64,000 bases of DNA from Nemophila menziesii. Taxonomy: Eukaryota > Streptophyta > Magnoliopsida > Boraginales > Hydrophyllaceae. Where the stretch lies: NCBI GenBank assembly GCA_029959085.1, contig JARWIR010000002.1:64162154-64226153 (forward strand), read 5' to 3'. How positions within the stretch are numbered: the stretch's first letter is position 1; each line of letters begins with the position of its first letter. The translations under genes were made by a program, and so were the position numbers. Below, piece by piece: positions 15,064 through 26,480 of this stretch. Below the pieces are notes generated by a model, which was given only the letters and a program-made list of their open reading frames with translations, had not been told where the DNA came from and ran no database searches.

Positions 15064-18000
15064 GTAACATTGCTCTGATACTAATTGTTACTCTTGAATA
15101 TAAACAAGAAGGTTTATCAGAAAAACCTTGACTAGGTGGTTTGGGTTCGAATCCCTTAACATGCATTTCGATTTTTCAAACAATATAGGTCCAAAAAATA
15201 TCCGGCACCCAAAAAATAATAAAAAAATATCCGGCACCCAAACAAAAAAAATTCGGTCCGATATATTAATTAAAAAAATGGTCCAATTCAGCCAAGCCCA
15301 ATAAAAAAGAATCGGCCCAATAATTAATAAAAAATTTAATTCAAGACTAATCTAAATATATGGGCTGCTGGGCTATGGGCTGCTTAATTTAAACATATAG
15401 ACTAGGCTAACCTAAATATACAATATACATCTAAGAGATAAAAGCCTTTTTTTTCTTTCTTTTCTTCTACAGTCGACAATATCAAAAACAAAAAAAAATC
15501 TCACTTTCTTCTTCTTCTGTTCGACACGAAAAATTCTCAGAGAAAAATTCTACAATATATTTAATTGGGTAACATTGCTCTGATACTAATTGTTACTCTT
15601 GAATATAAACAAGAAGGTTTATCAGAAAAACCTTGACTAGGTGGTCTGGGTTCGAATCCCTTAACATGCATTTCGATTTTTCAAACAATATAGGTCCAAA
15701 AAATATCTGGCACCCAAAAAATATTAAAAAAATATCCGGCGCCCAAACAAAAAAAATTCGGTTCGATATATTAATTTAAAAAATGGTCCAATTCAGCATA
15801 GCCCAAAAAAAAAGAATCGGCCCAAAAATTAATAAAAAAAATTAATTCAAGACTAATTTAAATATATGGGCTGCTGGGCTATGGGTTGCTTAATTTAAAC
15901 ATATAGACTATGCTAACCTAAATATACAATATACATCTAAGAGATAAAAGCTTTTTTTTTCTTTCTTTTCTTCTACAGTCGACAATATCAAAAACAAAAA
16001 AAATCTCACTTTCTACTTCTTCTGTTCGACACAAAAAATTCTCAGAAAACAATTCTACAATATATTCAATTGGGTAACATTGCTCTGATACTAATTGTTA
16101 CTCTTGAATATAAACAAGAAGGTTTATCAGAAAAACCTTGACTAGGTGGTCTGGGTTCGAATCCCTTAACATGCATTTCGATTTTCAAACGATATAGGTC
16201 CAAAAATTATCCGGCACCCAAAAAATATTAAAGAAATATCTGGCGCCCAAACCAAAAAAATTCGGTCCGATATATTAATTAAAAAAATGGTCCAATTCAG
16301 CCTAGCCCAAAAAAAAAGAATCGGCCCAAAAATTAATAAAAAAAACTAATTCAAGACTAATTTAAATATATGGGCTGCTGGGCTATGGGTTGCTTAATTT
16401 AAACATATAGACTAGGCTAACCTAAATATACAATATACATCTAAGAGATAAAAGCTTTTTTTTTCTTTCTTTTCTTCTACAGTCGACAATATCAAAAACA
16501 AAAAAAATCTCACTTTCTACTTCTTCTGTTCGACACAAAAAATTCCCAGAAAACAATTCTACAATATATTCAATTGGGTAACATTGCTCTGATACTAATT
16601 GTTACTCTTGAATATAAACAAGAAGGTTTATCTAAAAAACCTTGTCTAGGTGGTCTGGGTTCGAATCCCTTAACATGCATTAACGATATAGGTCCAAAAA
16701 ATATCCGGCACCCAAAAAATATTAAAGAAATATCCGGCGCCCAAACCAAAAAAATTCGGTCCGATATATTAATTAAAAAAATGGTCCAATTCAGCCTAGC
16801 CCAAAAAAAAAGAATCGGCCCAAAAATTAATAAAAAAAATTAATTCAAGACTAATTTAAATATATGGGCTGCTGGGCTATGGGTTGCTTAATTTAAACAT
16901 ATAGACTAGGCTAACCTAAATATACAATATACATCTAAGAGATAAAAGCTTTTTTTTTCTTTCTTTTCTTCTACAGTCGACAATATCAAAAACAAAAAAA
17001 AATCTCACTTTCTACTTCTTCTGTTCGACACAAAAAATTCTCAGAAAACAATTCTACAATATATTAAATTGGGTAACATTGCTCTGATACTAATTGTTAC
17101 TCTTGAATATAAACAAGAAGGTTTATCAGAAAAACCTTGACTAGGTGGTCTCGGTTCGAATCCCTTAACATGCATTTCGATTTTTCAAACGATATAGGTC
17201 CAAAAAATATCCGGCACCCAAAAAATATTAAAGAAATATCCGGCGCCCAAACCAAAAAAATTCGGTCCGATATATTAATTAAAAAAATGGTCCAATTCAG
17301 CCTAGCCCAAAAGAAAGAATCGGCCCAAAAATTAATAAAAAAAATGAATTCAATGGTAATTTAAATATATGGGCTGCTGGGCTATGGGCTGCTTAATTTA
17401 AACATATGGACTACGCTAACCAAAATATACAATATACATCTAACAAATAAAAGTCTTTTTTTTTTCTTTCTTTTCTTCTACTGTCGACAATATCAAAAAA
17501 AAATCTCACTTTCTTCTTATTCTGTTCGACACAAAAAATTCTCAGAAAACAATTCTACAATATATTCAATTGGGTAACATTGCTCTGATACTAATTGTTA
17601 CTCTTGAATATAAACAAGAAGATTTATCAGACAAACCTTGACTAGGTGGTCTGGGTTCGAATCCCTTAACATGCATTTCGATTTTTCAAACAATATAGGT
17701 CCAAAAAATATCCGGCACCCAAAATGTATTAAAAAAATATCCGGCGCCCAAACAAAAAAAATTCGGTCCGATATATTAATTAAAAAAATTGTCCAATTCA
17801 GCCTAGCCCAAAAAAAAAAAAGAATCGGCCCAAAAATTAATAAAAAAAATTAATTCAAGACTAATTTAAATATATGGGCTGCTGGGCTATGGGTTGCTTA
17901 ATTTAAACATATAGGCTAGGCTAACCTAAATATACAATATACATCTAAGAGATAAAAGCCTTTTTTTTCTTTCTTTTCTTCTACAGTCGACAATATCAAA

Positions 18001-19079
18001 AACAAAAAAAATCTCACTTTCTACTTCTTCTGTTCGACACAAAAAATTCCCAGAAAACAATTCTACAATATATTCAATTGGGTAACATTGCTCTGATACT
18101 AATTGTTACTCTTGAATATAAACAAGAAGGTTTATCAGAAAAACCTTGTCTAGGTGGTCTGGGTTCGAATCCCTTAACATGCATTAACGATATAGGTCCA
18201 AAAAATATCCGGCACACAAAAAATATTAAAGAAATATCCGGCGCCCAAACCAAAAAAATTCGGTCCGATATATTAATTAAAAAAATGGTCCAATTCAGCC
18301 TAGCCAAAAAAAAAAGAATCGGCCCAAAAATTAATAAAAAAAAAAATTAATTCAAGACTAATTTAAATATATGGGCTGCTGGGGTATGGGTTGCTTAATT
18401 TAAACATATAGACTAGGCTAACCTAAATATACAATATACATCTAAGAGATAAAAGCTTTTTTTTTTCTTTTCTTCTGCAGTCGACAATATCAAAAACAAA
18501 AAAAATCTTACTTTCTACTTCTTCTGTTCGACACAAAAAATTCCCAGAAAACAATTCTACAATATATTCAATTGGGTAACATTGCTCTGATACTAATTGT
18601 TACTCTTGAATATAAACAAGAAGGTTTATCAGAAAAACCTTGTCTAGGTGGTCTGGGTTCGAATCCCTTAACATGCATTTCGATTTTTCAAACGATATAG
18701 GTCCAAAAAATATCCGGCACCCAAAAACTATTAAAGAAATATCCGGCGCCCAAACCAAAAAAATTCGGTCCGATATATTAATTAAAAAAATGGTCCAATT
18801 CAGCCTAGCCCAAAAAAAAGAATCGACCCAAAAATTAATAAAAAAAATTAATTCAAGACTAATTTAAATATATGGGCTGCTAGGCTATGGGTTGCTTAAT
18901 TTAAACATATAGACTAGGCTAACCTAAATATACAATATACATCTAAGAGATAAAAGCTTTTTTTTTCTTTCTTTTCTTCTACAGTCGACAATATCAAAAA
19001 CAAACAAAATCTCACTTTCTACTTCTTCTGTTCGACACAAAAAATTCCCAGAAAACAATTCTACAATATATTCAATTGG
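15064..19079. repeat. Array block duplicated from 10556-14572 (right copy)
   Basis: Right-hand copy of the eight-unit block. Private changes include ccaaaaattatcc near 16201, tatctaaaaaacc near 16631, ggggtatggg near 18380 and a shortened pyrimidine tract near 18458. The match ends at 19080, where a different unit type begins. Confidence 0.8.
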
Positions 19080-20636
19080 GTAACATTGCTCTGATACTAA
19101 TTGTTACTCTTGAATATAAACAAGAAGGTTTATCAGAAAAACCTTGTCTAGGTGGTCTGGGTTCGAATCCCTTAACATGCATTTCGATTTTTCAAACGAT
19201 ATAGGTCCAAAAAATATCCGGCACCCAAAAACTATTAAAGAAATATCCGGCGCCCAAACCAAAAAAATTCGGTCCGATATATTAATTAAAAAAATGGTCC
19301 AATTCAGCCTAGCCCAAAAAACAGAATCTGCCCAAAAATTAATAAAAAAAATAAATTCAAGTCTAATTTAAATATATGGGCTGCTTGGCTATGGGCTGCT
19401 GGGCTATGGGCTGTTTAATTTAAACATATGGACTACGCTAACCAAAATATACAATATACATCTAACAAATAAAAGTCTTTTTTTTCTTTCTTTTCTTCTA
19501 CTGTCGACAATATCAAAAACAAAAAAAAATCTCACTTTCTTCTTCTTCTGTTCGACACAAAAAATTCTCAGAAAAAAATTCTACAATATATTCAATTGGG
19601 TAACATTGCTCTGATACTAATTGTTACTCTTGAATATAAACAAGAAGGTTTATCAGAAAAATCTTTACTAGATGGTATGGGTTCGAATCCCTTAACATGC
19701 ATTTCGATTTTTCAAACAATATAGGTCCAAAAAATATCCGGCATCCAAAAAATATTAAAAAAATATCCGGCACACAAACAAAAAAAATTCGGTCCGATAT
19801 ATTAATTAAAAAAATGGTCTAATTCAGCCTAGCCCAAAAAAAAAGAATCGGCCCAAAAATTAATAAAAAAAATTAATTCAAGGCTAATTTAAATATATGG
19901 GTTGCTGGGCTATGGGCTGCTTAATTTAAACATATGGACTACGCTAACCAAAATATACAATATACATCTAACAAATAAAAATCTTTTTTTTCTTTCTTTT
20001 CCTCTACTGTCGACAATATCAAAAACAAAAAAAAATCTCACTTTCTTCTTCTTCTGTTCGACACATAAATTCTCGAAAAAAAATTCTACAATATATTCAA
20101 TTGGGTAACATTGCTCTGATACCAATTGTTACTCTTGAATATAAACAAGAAGATTTATCAGACAAACCTTGACTAGGTGGTCTGGGTTCGAATCCCTTAA
20201 CATGCATTTCGATTATTCAAACAATATAGGTCCAAAAAATGTCCGGCGCCCAAGAAATATTAAAAAAATATCCGGCGACCAAAATATATTAAAAAAATAT
20301 CCGGCGTCCAAACAAAAAAAATTCGGTCCGATATATTAATTAAAAAAATGGTCCAATTCAGCCAAGCCCAAAAAAAAAAGAATCGGCCCAAAAATTAATA
20401 AAAAAAATTAATTTAAGGCTAATTTAAATATATGGGCTGCTGGGCTATGGGCTGCTTAATTTAAACATATAGACTAGGCTAACCTAAATATACAATATAC
20501 ATCTAAGAGATAAAAGCCTTTTTTTCTTTCTTTTCTTCTACAGTCGACAATATCAAAAACAAAAAAAATTCACTTTCTTCTTCTTCTGTTCGACACAAAA
20601 AATTCCCAAAAAAAATTCTACAATATATTCAATTGG
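19080..20636. repeat. Three-unit block shared with 1013-2563 (right copy)
   Basis: Units of 520, 505 and 532 bp carry the same rare variants as 1013-2563 (extra ggctatgggctgct; ctttactaga, ggcatcc, ggcacac; tripled CCGGC segment). Between the two copies lie the homogenised blocks of the array. Confidence 0.8.
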
Positions 20637-21686
20637 GTAACATTGCTCTGATACCAATTGTTACTCTTGAATATAAACAAGAAGGTTTATCAGACAAACC
20701 TTGACTAGGTGGTCTAGGTTCGAATCCCTTAACATGCATTTTGATTTTTCAAACAATATAGGTCCAAAAAATATCCGGCACCCAAAAAATATTAAAAAAA
20801 TATCCGGCGCCCAAACAAAAAAAATTCGGTCCGATATATTAATTAAAAAATGGTCCAATTCAGCCTAGCCCAAAAAAAAAGAATCGGCCCAAAAAATAAT
20901 AAAAAAATTTAATTCAAGGCTAATTTAAATATATGGGCTGCTGGGCTATGTGCTGCTTAATTTAAACATATGGACTACGCTAACCAAAATATACAATATA
21001 CATCTAACAAATAAAAGCCTTTTTTTCTTTCTTTTCTTCTACAGTCGACAATATCAAAAACAAAAAAAAATCTCACTTTTTTCTTCTTCTGTTCGACACA
21101 AAAAATTCCCAAAAAAAATTCTATAATATATTCAATTGGGTAACATTGCTCTGATACCAATTGTTACTCTTGAATATAAACAAGAAGATTTATCAGACAA
21201 ACCTTGAATAGGTGGTCTGGGTTCGAATCCCTTAACATGCATTTCGATTTTTCAAACAATATAGGTCCAAAAAATGTCCGGCGCCCAAGAAATATTAAAA
21301 AAATATCCGGCGACCAAAAAATATTTAAAAAATATCCGGCGTCCAAACAAAAAAAATTCGGTCCGATATATTAATTAAAAAATGGTCCAATTCAGCCAAG
21401 CCCAAAAAAAAGAATCGGCCCAAAAAATAATAATAAAAAATTAATTCAAGTTTAATTTAAATATATGGGCTGCTGGGCTATGGGCTGCTTAATTTAAACA
21501 TATAGACTAGTCTAACCTAAATATACAATATACGTCTAAGAGATAAAAGCCTTTTTTTCTTTCTTTTCTTCTACAGTCGACAATATCAAAAACAAAAAAA
21601 AATTTCACTTTCTTCTTCTTCTTCTTCTGTTCGACACAAAAAATTCCCAAAAAATAATTCTACAATATATTCAATTGGGTAACATT

Positions 21687-21698
21687 GCTCTGATACCA
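21687..21698 (-). promoter_or_regulatory. Primer binding site complementary to initiator tRNA-Met
   Basis: On the minus strand this reads TGGTATCAGAGC, the standard plant PBS matching the 3' end of initiator tRNA-Met. It sits 2 bp inside the end of the LTR at 21701, the usual spacing. It shows that the retrotransposon body runs leftwards, into the satellite array. Copies in other array units mostly have one mismatch (TAGTATCAGAGC). Confidence 0.9.
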
Positions 21699-21700
21699 AT

Positions 21701-22424
21701 TGTTACTCTTGAATATAAACAAGAAGGTTTATCAGACAAACCTTATACGCAACGGATTGGAATGAAGAGTCCTGACTTTAGCCTTCTTGTAATTGATTGA
21801 ATTGGAATGAATCGCTTATGCTATCTGGTCGTAAGTTTAATTACTAGAACTAAACCTTTTGTTTTCACAACCTAAATGTCTCAGAATTATATGTGTTGTA
21901 TTCTTGATTTGGAGAGAAAAGAATTGTACGCTTGTTAGCTTTGATTGTCTGTTGTGTTGTGATTTTGTGAGAAAGAGAGGCTCTATTTATAGAGCTGGAG
22001 AGTTGGTTTATTGCCTGTAAATAAACCACTCTCCCACTTTCTCCACCTCCTCCACCATCGAAGTGGGAAGTTATCTTTGATAACTTCCCTGTACGCTCAT
22101 GTTTTTCCCATCATGGGTGACATGGGATAAAAATAATTTTTTTATCTCTTTCACTTTTAAAGTAAATAAGTTTTCCTTTTAGATATCTTTCCATCTATTT
22201 TCAGATTTTTTAACTATTGGCAAGATTTTCTTATTGATTTTTGATTCTTCTAATACCTTGAATAATTTCAAATTTGTCAAAATAAAAAAAACAACTCTAA
22301 ATGTTGAAATAAGAAGTTGATCTAATTTCCAAAAAGATTACTCAAACTTCTTTTCAATTGTCAAATGGATACTGCATCCTTTCATAATTTTATGGGTAAT
22401 ATGCCCTATTGATTAAATGTAACA
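21701..22424 (-). mobile_element. 5' LTR of an initiator-Met-primed LTR retrotransposon (probably Ty1/copia-like), 724 bp
   Basis: The sequence starts TGTTAC and ends GTAACA, a perfect 6 bp terminal inverted repeat. A PBS abuts its left end and a TATA box lies at 21981-21994 on the minus strand. Element orientation is therefore minus, with the internal region to the left. The first 44 bp (to 21744) are repeated in every unit of the array; the rest (from atacgcaacgg) is single copy here. It sits in an older LINE, whose sequence resumes at 22425. The presumed TSD aaaag (22425-22429) cannot be checked because the other end is outside the window. The assignment to copia rests only on the PBS type and LTR termini, since no coding region is visible. 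Confidence 0.8.
21981..21994 (-). promoter_or_regulatory. TATA box of the 21701-22424 LTR
   Basis: The minus strand reads CTCTATAAATAGAG, a canonical and palindromic TATA box near the middle of the LTR. It would place the transcription start roughly 30 bp further left, with the R/U5 region and PBS downstream. Confidence 0.7.
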
Positions 22425-22978
22425 AAAAGACAACACCCTCCGGTTTCCACTCCTTTGTAAATGGCGTGTCAGTAAGCCAAATCGTCTCCAACCCATTTTT
22501 TGGATCAAATTGTCCTCTTCTATATTCATAGTTACCTCTTCAATACTGATTTTCTAGATCTCATCAATTACATAATTATTGCCAAACAATTCATTAATAA
22601 GAGAGTTTGTCCTACCAATAATCTCGTTGACATTCCATTTTTATTGTCAAAGAAACACTATATCCTTACGTTTCAGGTATTCTATAAAGTGCAGAAGACA
22701 AAGGTTGCAACGAGTCTTTTGTATTGGCGTAAGAGTTGATGGTATTAAGCAACCATTATTTATTGTATCATTTGAAGTCTCGATCCATTTTAATCTATAG
22801 ATAAGATGACGCCCACAAAACTAAACTAAAAGGACATTTGAGAAAAGGGTGTTTAATCGATTCGTTCTCCAGTTCACACCATTCAGATGTTGATGACTGA
22901 ATGCATTTTTTAAGTAATTTTTTTGTTAGAATTTCTCCATTGCGTATCTTCCACAAGAAATTTCTTGTTTTTGTTGGA
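22425..22978 (-). pseudogene. Decayed LINE fragment, zf-RVT/C-terminal region
   Basis: This stretch resembles the LINE relic at 44600-44830 (shared caccattca.atgt and tgtattttcca-like segments) and sits just beyond the RT part at 24739-26360, from which it is separated by a solo LTR. Read on the minus strand it corresponds to the zinc-finger-like region after the LINE reverse transcriptase. No open frame survives. It is cut at the left by the LTR at 21701-22424. Confidence 0.55.
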
Positions 22979-22983
22979 ACATT

Positions 22984-24733
22984 TGATGTCTCCCTATTTG
23001 TTCTAATTCTTAGCCCATTGGAGACATCCTTTTAGGTGAATAAATGAGTTATTTGATAGACTTTTAGGCTTAATTGATCATATTGCACTTCCTCCCCTTG
23101 GAAATTAACTATTTGCAGAATCTGAGCTTTTGTGCGTAAATTTGACTATTTTTAATGCAAAGTTAATTGGTTCTTGAATCTCATGAAAGACCAATCCAAG
23201 GAGAGAAAGTGAGAATAAAGTCTTAGCGTATTTTAGAGTGTTAGGAAGTGTTTCTAGTCGAGTTTCTATTTTTAGAGTGCACTTTCCTATTTCGTTGTCT
23301 TGATTTATTGATTTATTCTTTTTAAGCATATGCGGTTTAATTATTTATTTAATGTGAAGCTTTAAAAGATAAATGGTAATTACTTAGAGACCAAGTCAAG
23401 ATAAAGATGAAAGGAAAGAAGATTTACATGGAAATAAGAAGATTTAGAAAAGATTTATTCAAAGGAGGAAAAGATAAAGCTGCCTTGTGAATCTGAAAAT
23501 CCATCCACGTTTTAGAGATTAAATCATAATAAAAGATTGGCATGGATTCTGGACGAATGGTCTGCACCAATAGAAAGAGCTTTCCAAGACAAGCAGTTTC
23601 ATATATTGGAACTTCTTAAACGGATAAGTATTGAAAAAGATATGACCAAATCAAATCAGCAGAATCTTATCTTTTAGAGCTACGAATTTAAGAGTCTTTG
23701 CCTTGTCTTCCACTCCAAGTAATTCGACGTAGGGCTTGCTAACACCTATAAATACACCCCTTAGACCTCATTATTCAGTACATCTCACAATTTATTCATT
23801 ATATACATCCTTAGAGAGAGCGTCAAGAGGCGGAAGCAAGAGCAGAAGCTGGAGACTGTCTATATCTCCAACAACAGTTCAAGCCAATTCCTCTATCTAG
23901 GTTCTTATTTTATTTTTGTTATTAGGACATGTATAATATTAATTTCTTTACTGTTTTTACTTTCAATATGAGCTAAACCTTAATTACTTGAGAATCGCAA
24001 TAAAGGGATGAACCCTAATTAATTTAATTTATGTTTTGAATTTGGGATTGTTATGATTTAAATTGAATTAGGTCTTAGATATTGGATATTATTTTGTTTT
24101 AATCACTATTTCTTTTCCGTACAACTAGAAATAGATTTTAGTATTTGGGCTATTCACTTTAGTGGCGAAGTGATCATCCGACAGGGGGGTTTGAATACAG
24201 ATCTAGGTAACACCCGTGTAATGTCCGTTATTGACCGACAGGCTTAACTAGTTACATAGCCAAAGAGGTAAAATCTTATCATCCGAAAAGCCATATTCGA
24301 CCATGCAGGTGTTTATGATACTTTAGGATAGCTTCTAGGTCCACCCGACAGGGGGCTAGGAGATATTAGAGTCCCGACTAATATTATAATTCCAATTCTA
24401 CCCTTAAACATAGCATAGATTATATTGATTAAGTGGATTCCTTGCGAGACTCAAGTATAGCTCATATCTGCATCTAGTCCTTTAGTATTTATTTTCAATT
24501 ATTTATTTTCTTGCAGTCTTAGGATTAATATAAAAACCAAATAAATATATTTTATCTTTTAGTTTCTGTATTTGCAATTACTACTATTTATCTGTTGAAC
24601 ACTTGGGCTATACCAGTCCAATCCCTGAGAACGAATCCGACTTATCGGAGTATTACTTGGACAACCGTACACTTGCGGTATTGTGGTTCCTTTTATTTAT
24701 CGCATTAATTTTATAACACACCAGGACCCACCA
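22984..24733 (+). mobile_element. Solo LTR of a Tat/Athila-like Ty3 element, 1,750 bp
   Basis: Begins TGATGTCTCC and ends GGACCCACCA, like the other Ty3 LTRs here. It is flanked by the 5 bp duplication acatt (22979-22983 and 24734-24738), so this is a complete insertion reduced to one LTR by recombination. It has a TATA box (ctataaata, 23746-23754), a repeated internal motif ggagacatc.ttttagg near the start, and the conserved stretch gtggcgaagtgatcatccga (24161-24180) also seen in the LTRs at 40741 and 51353. No internal region is present. Confidence 0.9.
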
Positions 24734-24738
24734 ACATT

Positions 24739-26360
24739 CGAGTGGGAGATTGTTTTCTAGATTTCATTTCCCTCAACTTCTCTCGTACTCAAAGATTAGC
24801 ATTCATAAGCAATTTCTTTTTGAGTAAGATAGTGATATCCATACTTTGTAGATTATTTACCATTCTTGGTGTGTGGCCAAATGATTTTATTTTCTTTATC
24901 CAATCGAATGATTGGAGTCCTAGTGATCTCAAAAATATCTCTTTGAGAGCAAAGATTTTGAATGATTTCCAAATTTCAACCTTTCATATCTTTGTTAGTA
25001 GTTCGGACACCATTTTTAAGTTACATCTATTCGGTTCATCACCAAAATACCTTTACTGATCTACGACCGCTCCAAAATGTTTGTCTTCAGACCATTACCA
25101 ATTTTCCATATACATTATTTTTAAGTAACCGGATGCCTTTGAAAATGCTAGCCCAACTCCATGTTTTTTTTTTCAATTTTGCATCCCATAAGTTTGAATT
25201 TGGGTGATGAATTCCTTTGAGAACTTATGCAACGAGAGAATCTGGATTACTAAGAATTTTCCAAGATTGATTGGCCAGTAAAACAATATTCAATTTATGG
25301 AAATCCCTTAAACCTTTCCACCAATTGATTTCGGCCTTGCGATCTTCTTCCATGCACCTAACGAATTCTTTTATTGTGACTTGAATACTATAAAAATTAG
25401 CAATTAATCCAGACATTCTTTTATACAGGTCTTTCGAAAATTCAAAAATTGACATATCATAAATTAGGATGGCTTGCATCACTGCATTAATTAGAGTCTC
25501 CTTCCCTCCTTCAAATAAAATTTTGCCTACCCATCTTGCATACTTTGCTAAAAGTCTATCCTTAATGAATTAAGATTCTCATTTTTCGATATTTTTAGAG
25601 ATCGAGGGACCCCTTAATATTTTCCCAGTGATTTGGTACTACTGATATTGAGACGTCATTGCAAAGATCTCTTGGTGTTTGACAAAAAAAAGATCTCTTG
25701 GTGTTCCAATTCTGCAAAGCATAGCAAATTTATTGAAATTAATTCTTTGTACAGAGGCTTGACAGTATTATTTGAGAGTTTGTTCAAATTTTCAATCTCA
25801 CTCTTGTTGATGTCAATGAAAAAAAGTGTGTCATCCGAGAAAAGAAGGTGAGTAAGTTTAGGAAAGTTTCTTGAGAAGGAAATTCTTTTGATGTTGCCTT
25901 CTCGACAATGAAAATCGGTCAATCCAATAAGGCCTTCAGTTAGCATTGAAAAAAGAAGAGGGGAATGTGGATCTGAATCTTTGACTTAGTGTAAATTTAT
26001 TGAGTCTATCGCATTGACTTTAACTTGGAAAGAGATTTAAGATATGAAATTACATATCACGTCCCTCCATTTATCACAAAAACCAAGTTTTTAAAAATCT
26101 CCATAAAAAATCCCAATTAACTTGAGCGTATGCCTTAGCCATATCCACTTTCACAACTGCATAATGTTTTTTCGGCCTTCTTTTTCGTTTCAAAATATAT
26201 GAAATTTTTTGGGCTATTCCTTTGATGAAAGCAGATTGTGTAAGAAAAATAATTTCATCCATCAATAGTTGTAACCTAAGTGCAAGGATTTTTTCTATAA
26301 ATGTTGTAGTTGGAGTTGATACAAGAAATCGACCTATAATCTTGAATTGATTCATGGATA
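24739..26360 (-). pseudogene. Decayed LINE reverse transcriptase (minus strand)
   Basis: Translating the minus strand in pieces gives reverse transcriptase motifs in the right order. VDMAKAYAQVNWDFL comes from the 26074-26355 frame. The FSDDTLFF catalytic box (usually FADD) comes from 25656-25946. GLRDFHKLNIVLLANQSWK, the thumb/connection motif, comes from 25225-25482. Stop codons and frameshifts separate the pieces. The LINE continues at 22978 after the solo LTR inserted in it. It is more decayed than the LINE at 34266-40426. Confidence 0.8.
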
Positions 26361-26480
26361 TCTCCTTTCGATATCAATTGATTCTATGTTTCGGGAAAGA
26401 AGAAGAAAAAGAAGTCACAAGAACTATATCCAATCAGAGTTGTAACGAAGAAACCAGAACTTGTAAGCCCCCAAGACACC

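Larger units (their letters stand above)
1..21744. repeat. Tandem satellite array, about 43 units of ~505 bp, derived from a retrotransposon LTR/PBS/leader junction
   Basis: Units begin (at gtaacattg) at 1, 507, 1013, 1536, 2043, 2564, 3070, 3574, 4078, 4582, 5053, 5557, 6063, 6558, 7060, 7553, 8057, 8562, 9066, 9561, 10063, 10556, 11060, 11565, 12069, 12564, 13066, 13573, 14068, 14573, 15064, 15569, 16074, 16578, 17073, 17574, 18082, 18576, 19080, 19600, 20105, 20637 and 21140, with a cut-off unit at 21679. Lengths run 471-539 bp, mostly 493-507. Each unit has, in order, a PBS-like GCTCTGATAC(C/T)A, a 44 bp piece equal to the end of the LTR at 21701, a GGTTCGAATCCC motif, A-rich sequence with CCGGC(A/G)CCCAAA, GGGCTGCTGGGCTATGGG, a pyrimidine tract and TTCTGTTCGACAC. 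Two subtypes exist: about 32 units with ctaggctaacc...ctacag and about 11 with ctacgctaacc...ctactg. Short open frames of 60-90 codons recur in each unit but are by-products of the repeat. The left end lies outside the window. Confidence 0.97.

Noticed and set aside
1077..19371. Dozens of repeated 60-90 codon plus-strand frames (FESLNMHFDFSNNIGPKN-type) in the array
   Set aside because: They are present once per satellite unit, start at non-ATG codons or inside A-rich sequence, vary in length with homopolymer changes and have no domain. They are a consequence of the repeat.
1..21240. True tRNA genes at each GGTTCGAATCCC
   Set aside because: No complete cloverleaf; the A-box-like sequence is only a few bases from the B box and there is no acceptor stem.
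3923..21346. Minus-strand frames in the array with GFEPRPP or hydrophobic ILIFFGCRIFFGPILF-like text
   Set aside because: This is the reverse reading of the GGTTCGAATCCC motif and the A-rich tract. Such strings are common false proteins in plant annotations.
1..21744. A CRISPR-like array
   Set aside because: Units are ~505 bp, contiguous and without unique spacers, and the genome is a plant.
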